Assembly (NCBI GenBank): GCA_963828825.1
Contig: CAWHGF010000004.1
Location: forward strand, 1,054,001 to 1,118,000
Length of the DNA: 64,000 bases
Direction of reading: 5' to 3'
Origin: Bog-473 sp963828825
GTDB taxonomy: Bacteria; Actinomycetota; Acidimicrobiia; Acidimicrobiales; RAAP-2
Part shown: positions 7,813 through 17,270 of the stretch, one piece after another
Layout of the letters: each line of letters starts with the position of its first letter
Position numbering within the stretch: position 1 is the stretch's first letter
Made by a program: the position numbers and the translations under genes
Notes under the pieces: model-generated
Databases searched by the model: none
What the model was told of the DNA's origin: nothing
Seen by the model: the letters and a program-made list of their open reading frames with translations, nothing else

Positions 7813-8853
7813 CTAGCCCGGGAGAAAGCCGGCACCCGCGGCCAACGTCTTGAGGTCGGCTTCGGGCCGGGCTCCCGTGTGCGAGATCACCTCGGCCGCG
7901 CACAACGCCCCGAGCCTGGTGCTCTCGACGGGGCCCATGCCGTGGGTCAGCCCGAAGAGGAGCCCCGAGGCGAACAGGTCGCCGGCACCGGTCGTGTCGA
8001 CCACCTGCCCCGCGGCGGCCGCCGGGACCTCTTCGGGTCCCCGGGCGGTCAGGACGGTGGCGCCCTGCGCGCCGCGGGTCATGACCACCAAGAGTCCGGT
8101 CTCCTCCGCCGCCTCCAGGGCGTCCTTGGACGAGGACACGCCGAAGAGCATGGTGACCTCTTCCTCGTTGCCCAGCAGGATGTCGACGTCGTCGAGCAGG
8201 AGTTCGAGGAACTCCCGCTGGTGGCGTTCCACGCAGAACGGGTCCGACAGCGAGAGCGCCACCGAGCCCTCGGCGGCGTGGGCCGTGGCCGCGGCATGGC
8301 GCATGGCCTCCTTGGCCGCCGGCACGTCCCACAGATACCCCTCGAGCAGCACAATGGAGGCCCGGGCCACCAGAGAGGTGGAGACCCCCTCGGGCGACAG
8401 CGTCGAGGCTGCCCCCAGATAGGTCCCCATGGTGCGGTCGGCGTCTTCGGTGATGAGCACGACGCAACGACCCGTCCCCAGCCCGTCCCCGGCGGCCGAC
8501 TCGCTCAGGTGCGGTTCGAATTCCACCCCGGCCGCCCGCAGGTTCTCGGTGTAGGTCCGGCCCACCTCGTCGTCGGCCACGGCACCCACGAAACCGGCGG
8601 TGCCTCCGAGCACGGCGATCCCGGCGGTCGTGTTGGCCACCGAGCCCCCCGAGACGTAGCGGGGCGCACCCATGGACTCCTGCACGGCGTTGGCCGTGAC
8701 CAGGTCAATGAGGGTCATCGACCCCTTTTCCAGGCCGACCTGGGCCACTTGTTCGGCGGTCGTCAGCTCAATGACGTCGAGCAGGGGCGAACCGATGGCC
8801 ACGACGTCGAGATCGTGACCGTCGTAGGCGGGCGTGGCTTCCTCAGCTGGCAC
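7813..8853 (-). CDS. PfkB-family carbohydrate/adenosine kinase
   Basis: Ribokinase-fold kinase of 346 residues transferring phosphate to a sugar or nucleoside hydroxyl. The N-terminal substrate motif is YVSGGSVANTTAGIAVLGG; the C-terminal anion-hole/catalytic motif is VVDTTGAGDLFASGLLFG with the general-base Asp. The profile (GSPLLDVI start, GGSVANT, no lid extension) resembles adenosine kinase-like PfkB proteins next to ychF in other Actinobacteria, but the substrate cannot be read from sequence. Start ATG at 8853, divergent from the aminopeptidase with only 42 bases between start codons, so the promoters overlap. Confidence 0.88.
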   Translation of the reverse strand: MPAEEATPAYDGHDLDVVAIGSPLLDVIELTTAEQVAQVGLEKGSMTLIDLVTANAVQESMGAPRYVSGGSVANTTAGIAVLGGTAGFVGAVADDEVGRTYTENLRAAGVEFEPHLSESAAGDGLGTGRCVVLITEDADRTMGTYLGAASTLSPEGVSTSLVARASIVLLEGYLWDVPAAKEAMRHAAATAHAAEGSVALSLSDPFCVERHQREFLELLLDDVDILLGNEEEVTMLFGVSSSKDALEAAEETGLLVVMTRGAQGATVLTARGPEEVPAAAAGQVVDTTGAGDLFASGLLFGLTHGMGPVESTRLGALCAAEVISHTGARPEADLKTLAAGAGFLPG

Positions 8854-8895
8854 GGAGCGAGAACCTACCCGCGGGACCGCGGGTAGCCTGCACGG

Positions 8896-11506
8896 ATGCC
8901 CTCAGCTCCTACGTCAGCCGTCGCGTCCGGCTCCGAGCCGTTCCGCTTGCCGCGGACGATCGAGCCGGAGATCTACCACATCGAGATCGAGCCGGTCGTG
9001 GCGTCCGCCACCTTCTCGGGCACCGTGAGGATCGACGCCGTCGTCCACGAGACGGCCGACGAGATCGTGCTCAATGCCGCCGAGCTGGCGATCAGCGACG
9101 TCGAGGTCCTGACCGCCGACGGGATCACCGTGTTGTGCAGCGTGAGCTTCAACGACGAGCTCGAGCAGGCCACATTTCAGCCGTCTGACCTGCTTCCCCC
9201 CGGGCCCTGCACCATCAGCTGCCGGTTCAGCGGCACGCTCAATGACAAGCTGCGCGGCTTCTACCGGTCCACCTACACAGGTCCGGACGGGGAGACCCAG
9301 ACCATGGCCACGACCCAGTTCGAGTCGGTGGATGCACGGAGGTCCTTTCCCTGCTTCGACGAGCCGGACCGCAAGGCCGTCTTCGAGATCACCCTGATCG
9401 TGGAGCCCGACACCGACGCCATCTCGAACTCACCCGTCGTCGCGATCGACCAGGTCGGGCAGAAGCGGCGCATCCGGTTCGCCCCCACCATGAAGATGTC
9501 CACGTACCTGGTGGCCTTCGTCGTAGGCAAACTCGATGCGACCGACACCGTCGACGTGGACGGCGTGCCCCTCCGGGTGGTGTGCACCCCCGGAAAGCTC
9601 CCGTTGGCCGAGTTCGCGCTGGAGGTCGGTGCGTTCGCACTGCGCTTCTTCACGGAGTACTTCAACATCCCCTACCCCGGCGACAAGGTCGACCTGGTCG
9701 CCATCCCGGACTTCGCCGCCGGGGCGATGGAGAACCTGGGCTGCATCACCTTCCGAGATACGGCTCTCCTCATCGACAAGGACGAGGCGGCCCGCGCCGA
9801 ATTGGAGCGCGTCGCCGACGTGATCGCGCACGAGCTCGCTCACATGTGGTTCGGCGACCTCGTGACCATGGGGTGGTGGGAGGGCATCTGGCTCAACGAG
9901 GCCTTTGCCACGTTCATGGAGACGCTCTGCGTCGACGCCTTCCGGCCTTCGTGGGACCGCTGGGTCGGCTTCGCGCCATCCCGTGAGGCCGCCCTCGCCG
10001 TCGACGCCCTGCACCTGACCCGCCCCATCGAGTACCCGGTCGGGCCGCCCGAAGAGGCCGCAGGCATGTTCGACGTGCTGACCTACGAGAAGGGCTGTGG
10101 TGTCCTGCGCATGCTCGAGCAGCACATCGGGGCCGACGTCTTCCGCGACGGCGTGCGCACGTACCTCAAGGCGCACGCCTACGGCAACACAGTGACCAGC
10201 GATCTCTGGGATGCGCTCGAAGACGCCAGCGGCGCGCCGGTGCGCGACGTCATGGACACGTTCATCCTTCAGGGCGGGCACCCGCTCGTCTCGCTGCACG
10301 GCGACACGCTCAGCCAGAAACCCTTCGCGCTGGGACCCGTCCCCCCCGGCGTCACGTCGTCCATCGGGAGTCAGTGGCGCGTCCCCGTCGCGGTGCGGGC
10401 GCTGCCCGCCGACGGCGAGCCTGGCGCGCCGGTGCGCCACCTCGTCCTGGAGGCCGACCCCGAGCCGATCTCCGAGGCCGAGCAGGGGCTCGCCGTCGTC
10501 AACGCCGGCGGCTGGGGTATGTTCCGGGTCGGTTACGAGGCCGACCATCGCACGGCGCTGGCCGAGCACCTTCCCGAGCTCACTCCCCTGGAGCGCGCGA
10601 ACCTGCTGGCCGACACCTGGGCGACCACGCTCGCCGGTCTCTCGACGCTGCGGGAGTTCCTGGTCCTGGCCTCACGGCTCGGTAACGAGCCCGATCCCGC
10701 GGCCTGGTCCCCCGTTGGCGCGGCGCTGGGCCTCACCAAGCGGATCGCACCGGCCGCGCAGGAGGAGGCGCTCGACCAGGCGGTCACCGCGCTCATCGGA
10801 GCCACCCACCGACGGCTGGGCTTCGACGCCCTCCCGGGGGAGAGCGACCGCACGCCGATGTTGCCGCGCGCTCGCCATCAACCTGATGGGCGCCGTGGGC
10901 GCGGACGCCGCGGTCAGGGCGGAGGCGGCGCGTCGCTTCGACGCCTCGCCCATCGGCGGCGGTTCCGGCGATCCAATCCCGCCCGACATCGAGTCGGCCA
11001 TCCTGGCCGTCGTGGCGCAGCTCATGCGGCCCGGAGACTACGACGCGCTGCTGGAGCGGTACCGGACCGCCTCCACGCCCCAGGAGGAGATGCGCTCCCT
11101 CGGCGCGCTCGCCGGATTCCCCGACGTCGACCTGTGCCTGCGCACCTTCGACCTGGCCATGACGGAGGTGCGCAGCCAGAACGGGTTCGTCGTGATCGGC
11201 TCGCTCCTGGCCAACCCCGTCGGCAACCAGGCGGCGTGGACGCGGCTGACCGAGAGCTGGGAGGCGGTCCTCGACCGTTTCCCGAAGAACGCGCCACCCC
11301 GCATCATCGAGTCGATCCCCGCCCTGTGCGGTGACGCCGAATTTGCCGAGCGCGTCATCGCGTTCCTCGACGCCCACCCCCTGTCGTCTGGCCCGCGCCG
11401 GGTGGCCCAGTCGGTGGAGCGGCTCCGGGTCAACCTGGCATTCGGCTTCCGCGAGCGTGCCGGATTGGGCGACTCCCTGCGGGCGGCCGGCACACCTCGG
11501 GCGTGA
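8896..11506 (+). CDS. pepN: M1 family aminopeptidase, interrupted by a +1 frameshift
   Basis: Zinc aminopeptidase of the M1/gluzincin family, about 869 residues once one extra base is ignored. The exopeptidase motif GAMENLGC is near residue 277. The zinc site HELAHMWFG with the third ligand Glu in NEAFATFME lies near 312-336. An ERAP1-like C-terminal domain runs to the stop at 11504-11506. The frame is intact to codon 656 (TTG at 10861), then shifts: homologous sequence (RALAINLMGAVGAD) resumes one base later at 10865, so one C near 10864 is surplus. Left alone, translation would run on in the wrong frame to 11334. Either a consensus error or a real lesion; the catalytic half is untouched. 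Confidence 0.85.
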
Positions 11507-12195
11507 TGACCAGGACGGTGTCGCCCGACGTCCTGGTCTCGGCACGTGTCCAGGAACTGTTCGAGAACGCACGCGCGACGCGGGGCTTCATGCCCGACGA
11601 CGAGGGAGAGGCGTTGTTCGCCGCCGCCCGGCGGGCCGGCGACGCCGGGATCGCGGCGGCATCACCCGCCACGTTCGTCGAGATCGGGGCCTGGTGCGGG
11701 AAATCAACCGTGTACCTGGGCGCGGCCGCCGAGGCCACGGGGGCGTCCCTGCTCTCCATCGACCATCACCGCGGCTCGGAGGAGAACCAGGCCGGATGGG
11801 AGTACCACGAGCCCGATCTCGTGGATCCCGAGGTGGGCCGGATCGACACGCTGCCGCACTGGCGCCGCACCATCACCCGGGCCGGCCTGGAGTCGTCCGT
11901 GGTGGGCATCGTCGGCGACTCCCCCACCCTGGCCGCCCGTTGGGACCGTCCGCTCGCCTTCTGCTTCATCGATGGCGGACACGGCGAGGATCCCGCCTGG
12001 GCCGACTTTCACGGCTGGGCTCCGCACGTCGTGCTCGGGGGCTGGCTGGCCATCCACGACGTGTTCCCCGACCCTGCAGACGGGGGGCGCCCGCCCTACG
12101 AGCTGTACCGTGCCGCGCTCGAGTCGGGCGAGTTCACCGACGACGGCGCCTGCGGCAGCCTGCGCGTCCTGCGCCGCATCACGCCGCCGCGCTGA
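11506..12195 (+). CDS. Class I SAM-dependent methyltransferase (Methyltransf_24 type)
   Basis: A 229-residue Rossmann-fold methyltransferase. Motif I is FVEIGAWCGKSTVYLGAAA around residue 55, followed by LLSIDHHRGSEENQ as the acidic loop and FCFIDGGHGEDPAWAD as the DGxH element typical of Methyltransf_24. Substrate unknown. The ATG at 11506 shares its A with the TGA of the aminopeptidase gene (TGATG), indicating translational coupling; a GTG three bases earlier is also possible. Convergent with the toroidal-fold gene, about 100 bases away. Confidence 0.85.
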   Translation: MTRTVSPDVLVSARVQELFENARATRGFMPDDEGEALFAAARRAGDAGIAAASPATFVEIGAWCGKSTVYLGAAAEATGASLLSIDHHRGSEENQAGWEYHEPDLVDPEVGRIDTLPHWRRTITRAGLESSVVGIVGDSPTLAARWDRPLAFCFIDGGHGEDPAWADFHGWAPHVVLGGWLAIHDVFPDPADGGRPPYELYRAALESGEFTDDGACGSLRVLRRITPPR

Positions 12196-12297
12196 CGGAC
12201 GAGGCCCCTCGGGCGCGTGGGTCCAGCCCGCAACCGCAGGACGCCTGAACGCCGGCTCCGGAGAGACGCGACCGGATTCAGATGGTCGGGCGGTTGG

Positions 12298-13428
12298 TCA
12301 GCCGCGCGAGAAACGCTGGGGCGGGTCGGAGACGGTGCATCCCTCTACGGCGTCTCCGCAGTGCGGCTCGGCCAGGTCGAGTGCGGCCGGCAGGCCCTCA
12401 CCCCGGAAGAGCCCAGCGGCCGGGGTGGCGTTCGAGAGCGCGTCCGCCGCCAGCACCATGGCACCAAAGGTGTACGTGGTCCGCTCGTGCTTGGGGAAGG
12501 TCTCCTGCTCGGGGTACACCATGCCGGTCCAATACGAGCCGTCCTGCAGTCGCAGGTTCTGCCCCGCGGAAAACAGGTCCAGCGCCGGGCCCTCCATGCC
12601 GAGGGCGTCGAGCGTCAGCACGCATTCCGCCGTCTCGGCTGCCGTCACCCAGTCACCGGTGGAGACGCAGCGCACGCCGAGGCCCTCCATGACGAACGTC
12701 GACCAGCCCTCGGCGATGCGGCGGCGGCCGGCCTCGCCCTCGAGCGCACCCGACAGCATCGGGTAGTACCAGTCCATGGCGAACTCGACCTTGGGTGCGA
12801 AGGCGCCGGGGTGGTGCGCCACGGCGTGCCCAAGGCGCCCGGCTGCCAGCTCCCAGTCCGGGCGGTCCTGGGCCAGGCACTCGGCGATGGCCACGGCGCA
12901 CCGCATGGAGTGGTAGATCGACGACGAGCCGGTGAGCAGCGCGTATCCCTCGGCACGGCCGGCCGAGTCGAGCGACCACAACACCGAGCCGTCCCGCTGT
13001 TGCGAGCGCAGAATGAAGTCGATCCCCTTCTCAATCGTCGGCCAGAGCTCCCCCAGGAACTCCACCTCGCCGGTGATCAGATGATGGTGCCAGGCACCGG
13101 CCGCCAGGTAGGCACAGACGTTCGTGTCGAGCCGGAGGTCCTTGACCCCGTCACCCTGGTAGTAGTTGAACCAGCTCCCGTCCGGGAGCTGACGGCGCGC
13201 CAGCCACCGGTAGGCGTCGACGGCCTCGTCAACCAGGCCGCACACGGTCAGCGCCATTGCCGCCTCGACGTGGTTCCACGGGTCGCAGTGGCCGCCCTCA
13301 AACCACGGGATCTGCCCGTCGTGGCGCTGCACCGCCGCGATGGCGTGGCCGGTGGCAAGGACGTCTGCACTCGTGAGGATGCCGGGCACCGCCGGCAGCG
13401 TGGCGGAACGGATCTCTTCTGTGGTCAT
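12298..13428 (-). CDS. Prenyltransferase/squalene-oxidase-repeat fold protein
   Basis: Protein of 376 residues with an alpha/alpha-toroid (terpenoid cyclase/prenyltransferase-like) pattern. Repeated motifs such as RQLPDGSWFNYYQGD, QQRDGSVLWSLD and LQDGSYWTGMVY are the aromatic-Gly (QxDGSW) repeats of that fold. No DxDD cyclase motif is seen, so a classic cyclisation reaction is doubtful. A glycosidase-like toroid acting on the product of the adjacent glycosyltransferase is an alternative. Its ATG overlaps the stop of the upstream methyltransferase by four bases. It is third in a GT4-methyltransferase-toroid unit, so the three probably act on one molecule. Confidence 0.78.
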   Translation of the reverse strand: MTTEEIRSATLPAVPGILTSADVLATGHAIAAVQRHDGQIPWFEGGHCDPWNHVEAAMALTVCGLVDEAVDAYRWLARRQLPDGSWFNYYQGDGVKDLRLDTNVCAYLAAGAWHHHLITGEVEFLGELWPTIEKGIDFILRSQQRDGSVLWSLDSAGRAEGYALLTGSSSIYHSMRCAVAIAECLAQDRPDWELAAGRLGHAVAHHPGAFAPKVEFAMDWYYPMLSGALEGEAGRRRIAEGWSTFVMEGLGVRCVSTGDWVTAAETAECVLTLDALGMEGPALDLFSAGQNLRLQDGSYWTGMVYPEQETFPKHERTTYTFGAMVLAADALSNATPAAGLFRGEGLPAALDLAEPHCGDAVEGCTVSDPPQRFSRG

Positions 13429-14234
13429 GCCGCAGCTCCCTGGCTCGGTGTGGTCGGCCCGCGCCGCCCGGGCACACCGCGGGGCAGTGTCGGGCGCGAG
13501 TCGGGCAGGTCAGCCACGCTGGCCACCGGCTTCCTGAGGTACAGGACCAGGCTCTTACCGATAACCGGGCTCAACACCCGGTCGGCCGTGCGCGTGACGA
13601 ACGGTGCTTTGACGATGTCCCAGACCAGCACCTTGTGGTACGCCTCGACCGCTGGATGCGAGTCGTTGGACGGACCGACCAGGCAGCGCAGCCACCAGTA
13701 GGGCGAGTGCAGGCCATGGGCGTGGTGGTGTCCCGTCGCTTCGAGTCCGGCCGTATGCAGCCGGCGCTCCAGCGTGGAGCGCCGGTAGATGCGGACGTGG
13801 CCCCCGGGAGTGTCGTGGTACTCGTCCGAAAGCGCCCAGTTGATGGCCTCAGGAACGCAGCGCGGCACGGTGACGGCCATGGCACCGCCGGGGCGGAGGA
13901 CGCGGGCCAGCTCGCGCATGGCGGCGGTGTCGTCCGGGATGTGCTCGAGCACCTCCGACGCGATCACCCGGTCGAAGGTCCCGTCGGCAAAAGGCAGCGA
14001 GAGCGCGTCGCCCTGGACCGCCGTCGCAGGATGGGCCGGGGCGATCTCGCCCATTTCGATCATGGCGGCCAGGGTGCCGCGCACCTGCGCCACCTCATCG
14101 GCACCGGCATCGAGGGCCACCACCCAAGCACCGCGGCGGGCGGCCTCGAACGCATGACGTCCGAACCCACACCCGAGGTCGAGCACGAGGTCCCCCGGCC
14201 CGACGTCAAGCCGGTCGTAGTCAACGGTCAGCAT
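13425..14234 (-). CDS. SAM-dependent methyltransferase (Methyltransf_11)
   Basis: A 269-residue class I methyltransferase. Motif I is LVLDLGCGFGRHAFEAARRG near residue 20, the acidic residue ALDAG, motif II GTFDRVIASEVLEHIPDD and motif III RVLRPGGAMAVTVPR. A C-terminal region rich in aromatic residues (HSPYWWLRCLVGP) may recognise substrate. It is embedded between the GT4 gene (1-base TGATG overlap at 14234) and the toroidal protein (ATGA overlap at 13425-13428), so it probably modifies a glycosylated lipid or polyprenyl product. Substrate unknown. Confidence 0.88.
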   Translation of the reverse strand: MLTVDYDRLDVGPGDLVLDLGCGFGRHAFEAARRGAWVVALDAGADEVAQVRGTLAAMIEMGEIAPAHPATAVQGDALSLPFADGTFDRVIASEVLEHIPDDTAAMRELARVLRPGGAMAVTVPRCVPEAINWALSDEYHDTPGGHVRIYRRSTLERRLHTAGLEATGHHHAHGLHSPYWWLRCLVGPSNDSHPAVEAYHKVLVWDIVKAPFVTRTADRVLSPVIGKSLVLYLRKPVASVADLPDSRPTLPRGVPGRRGPTTPSQGAAA

Positions 14235-15532
14235 CAGACTGCTCCTCGGGCCAGCGGCGTATCCAGGCCTTCGGCAACGGCCGAGGGGGCCCCGGGGAGC
14301 GGCTCTCCCGCAAGGACAGCCTCATAGCAGGCCGCGGTCCCCGCCGCGGTGACCTGCCAGGTGAAGCGGCTGACGACCCGCTCCCGGCCGGCGCGACCGA
14401 GACGGGCGCGCAGATCTGTGTCGTCGAGCAACCGGGCGATGGCGCCGGCCAGCGCTCCGGGATCGTCCGGCTGCACGAGCAGGCCCGTCTCTCCGTCGGT
14501 GCCCACCACCTCCGGCAGGGCTCCCCCGGTCGTGGCGACCACGGCCACGCCACACGACATCGCCTCGATCGCCGGCAACGAGAACCCCTCGTAGAGCGAG
14601 GGCACGACCGCCACCTGGGCTTCGCCGTAGAGGCGGGCAAGCTCGTCGTCAGTGATGCCGCTCACGCAGTGCACGACGTCGGCCAGCCCGAGGCGGGCGA
14701 TGGCTCGTTCAACGCGGCCACCCTCGCTGGGGCGGCCGATCACCGTCAATTCGACGTCCCGCTCGGTCCGCAACTTGGCCACCGCCTCGAGCAGCGGCAC
14801 CAGTCCCTTCATGGGCACGTCACTGCTGGAGGTCACCATGATCCGCCCGGGCACAGGCGTCACGTCGTCAAACGGGCGGAACACGGTGTGGTCGACCCCG
14901 ACGGGGACCACGGTCATCCGATCGGGCACAACGTCCATCTGTGCCGCGATGTCCTGGCGCGAGTTCTGCGAGACCGTGAGCACGGCGGGCAGGGCACGCG
15001 CCACGCGTACCTGCATGCCCAAGAAGCCGAACCAGCGGCGCGTCGTGAACCGCTGCCAGGGGTTCGTCGTGTGCGACAAGGCAAGCTGACGGTCCACCGT
15101 GATGGGGTGGTGCAGCGTCGTCAGGAGGGGCCACCCGTCCTCCACCATGCCGAGCATCCCGTTGCCGAGGCACTGGTTGTCATGCACGACGTCGAACTCG
15201 TCACGACGCTGCGCCAGGAGTTGACGGGTCCGCAACGAGAAGGCCAGGGGTTCTCCGAAGCCAGCTGTGCACATGATGGCGAATTCGGTCCAGTCCTCCT
15301 TGGAGGTGAACTCGCTCCGGTGCGGCACCCGGAACGGATCCGGCTGGCGGTAGAGGTCGAGGCCTCGGACGGGCGTGAACCCCACTCCCTCGTCGAGCTC
15401 GGGCCAGGGCGGTCCGGCGAACACGTCGACGGAATGGCCCAGGGCAACCAGTTCGCGGGTCAGGTGGCGGGTATAGACCCCCTGGCCGCCGCAACGGGGG
15501 TTCCCACGGTAGGTCAGGAAAGCGACACGCAA
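14234..15532 (-). CDS. GT4 family glycosyltransferase
   Basis: Retaining GT-B glycosyltransferase of 432 residues from the TTG at 15532. An ATG at 15619 would add 29 low-complexity residues (rich in Pro, Arg) and is less likely, because the fold begins LRVAFLTYRGNPRCGGQG. The C-terminal donor domain shows SSSDVPMKGL, VVPSLYEGFSLPAIEAMSCG (the EX7E motif) and GETGLLVQPDD. Nucleotide-sugar donor and acceptor unknown; related actinobacterial GT4 enzymes use UDP- or GDP-sugars. First gene of the three-gene coupled unit. Confidence 0.88.
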   Translation of the reverse strand: MRVAFLTYRGNPRCGGQGVYTRHLTRELVALGHSVDVFAGPPWPELDEGVGFTPVRGLDLYRQPDPFRVPHRSEFTSKEDWTEFAIMCTAGFGEPLAFSLRTRQLLAQRRDEFDVVHDNQCLGNGMLGMVEDGWPLLTTLHHPITVDRQLALSHTTNPWQRFTTRRWFGFLGMQVRVARALPAVLTVSQNSRQDIAAQMDVVPDRMTVVPVGVDHTVFRPFDDVTPVPGRIMVTSSSDVPMKGLVPLLEAVAKLRTERDVELTVIGRPSEGGRVERAIARLGLADVVHCVSGITDDELARLYGEAQVAVVPSLYEGFSLPAIEAMSCGVAVVATTGGALPEVVGTDGETGLLVQPDDPGALAGAIARLLDDTDLRARLGRAGRERVVSRFTWQVTAAGTAACYEAVLAGEPLPGAPSAVAEGLDTPLARGAV

Positions 15533-15917
15533 ACCCCCAGGTCGGGGGGCGCGGCGGGGATCGGGGCGGGAAACGCAATGTGGCGGGAGCGCTCCCAGGA
15601 CTCCTTTGTCTCGATCCACTTCTGGCGAGGCGTCTTAGGCAATGGATATCCCGACTCGACTCGCCATGACCCCCTAGCCTCCCCGAACCCTCTGGTCCTG
15701 CGCAAACGGCACCGTCACGCGATGCATCCGGCCCGCCATTCAGCCGGTGCCAACCCGGCTGAGCAAGGCGAGCACGACCGAGACGACACGGATCAGCTTC
15801 GGCACGGAGTGCGGCATGCGCCTGCTGTGAGTGGGCGGTTCGGCCCTCGACAATTCCGCACCTCATCTCCGTTGTCCCACTCGCAAGGGGGTCGACGAGA
15901 CAGGTACCGTGCCCCAT
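15533..15917. other. Divergent intergenic region
   Basis: About 385 bases between the GT4 gene and the acyl-CoA dehydrogenase, which point away from each other. No convincing ORF, RNA gene or long inverted repeat is seen. It must contain both promoters. The sequence just before the dehydrogenase ATG (caggtaccgtgccccat) has no Shine-Dalgarno, so the mRNA may be leaderless or nearly so. Confidence 0.5.
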
Positions 15918-17144
15918 ATGGACCTGGCCTACCCACCCGAAGCCGAGGAGTTCAGGACTGAGATCGCGGGATGGCTGAGGGAGAACCTGCCTCAAGGATG
16001 GGGAGACCCCGGCTTCTCCATGACCCCTGAGGAGCGGAGCGCCTTCAACAGGGATTGGACGGCAAAGCTCTATGGCGGAGGGTGGATCTGCGCCAGCTGG
16101 CCGACGGAGTACGGCGGCAAGGGTCTGAGCCTGCTGCAACAGGTCGTGCTGAACGAGGAGTTCGCCCGGGTCGGCGCACCGTTGCGCGCCGATTTCTTCG
16201 GCGACACCTTGGTCGGCCCGACGCTCCTGCAATGGGGCACGGAGGAACAGAAGCAGCAGTTCATCCCCGGGATCTTGAAGGGCGAGATCGCGTGGTGCCA
16301 GGGCTTCAGCGAGCCCGACGCGGGTTCGGACCTGGCCAGCCTCAAGACCCGGGCCGAGCTCGACGGTGACGAGTGGGTCATCAACGGGCAGAAGGTGTGG
16401 ACGACGCAGGCGCAGTACGCCGACTACATCTTCCTCCTGGCCCGCACCGACCCCGACGTGCCCAAGCACGCCGGCATCTCCTACCTCCTCGTCCCGATGA
16501 AGCAGCGGGGCGTCGAAGTGCGGCCGATTCAACAAGTGGATGGTTCAGCCGAATTCAACGAGGTCTTCCTCACCAATGTCCGTTGCCCGAAGGAAAATGT
16601 CATCGGCGGCGTCAACAACGGGTGGAAGGTGGCGATGACGACGCTCGGCTTCGAGCGCGGCACATCCTCGACCACCGGCCACCGACGCTTCCAGAAGGAG
16701 TTCGACGAGATACTGGCCGAGGCGCGCCGACGGGGACGCGACAGCGATCCCTTGATCCGCCAGCGATTGGCGCGGTCATGGTCGAAGATCAAGATCATGC
16801 AGATCAACGGCTTCCGCACGCTGACCGATGTCCTCAACGGCACCCACACGACCGCCAAGCTCGGCGCCTGCAACAAGATGTTCTGGTCCGAGGCACACCA
16901 GGAGACCTTGCTGCTCGGCATGGACATCCTCGGCACGGAGGGCCAGGTCCTCCTCGGAGACCAGGGCGGGGACACACTCCTGCCGGGGGCGCGCCGGGCC
17001 AAGGCGAGCTACCCGGTCAACAACCTCCAGTCGCTCTTCTTCTTCTCCCGGTCGGAGACGATCTGGGGCGGCACGGCCGAGATCCAACGCAATATCGTTG
17101 GTGAGCGCGCCCTCGGCCTGCCCAAGGAGCCGAAGAACCATTAG
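15918..17144 (+). CDS. Acyl-CoA dehydrogenase
   Basis: FAD flavoprotein of 408 residues catalysing alpha,beta-dehydrogenation of an acyl-CoA. The N-terminal helical domain (LAYPPEAEEFRTEIAGWLRE) is followed by the FAD/substrate motif WCQGFSEPDAGSDLASL and WVINGQKVWTT. The C-terminus has SRSETIWGGTAEIQRNI, the IxGGTxEIQ signature. The long-branch features (KIMQINGFRTL, no obvious catalytic Glu in the usual C-terminal site beyond TIWGGTAE) resemble the FadE17/steroid-type group. ATG at 15918 chosen because the fold starts at once; upstream in-frame sequence is not protein-like. Confidence 0.92.
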   Translation: MDLAYPPEAEEFRTEIAGWLRENLPQGWGDPGFSMTPEERSAFNRDWTAKLYGGGWICASWPTEYGGKGLSLLQQVVLNEEFARVGAPLRADFFGDTLVGPTLLQWGTEEQKQQFIPGILKGEIAWCQGFSEPDAGSDLASLKTRAELDGDEWVINGQKVWTTQAQYADYIFLLARTDPDVPKHAGISYLLVPMKQRGVEVRPIQQVDGSAEFNEVFLTNVRCPKENVIGGVNNGWKVAMTTLGFERGTSSTTGHRRFQKEFDEILAEARRRGRDSDPLIRQRLARSWSKIKIMQINGFRTLTDVLNGTHTTAKLGACNKMFWSEAHQETLLLGMDILGTEGQVLLGDQGGDTLLPGARRAKASYPVNNLQSLFFFSRSETIWGGTAEIQRNIVGERALGLPKEPKNH

Positions 17145-17270
17145 GCGAGGGCGGGCGCCCGCGCGCTGCCTCGACCGCTCGGGGGGCGGGACGAGGATGG
17201 CACGACGGCGGGTCGGCGCGTCCTCCAATCACGCGATGCGGCCTCGGACCTCCCCCGACCGGAGTGTGAT

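Noticed and set aside
6880..8886. A 668-codon plus-strand frame over ychF and the PfkB kinase
   Set aside because: Spans two well-identified genes on the other strand; composition typical of an antisense shadow.
10865..11506. Programmed ribosomal frameshifting as explanation for the split genes
   Set aside because: No slippery heptamer or downstream pseudoknot pattern was evident, and the same kind of break occurs in many unrelated genes.
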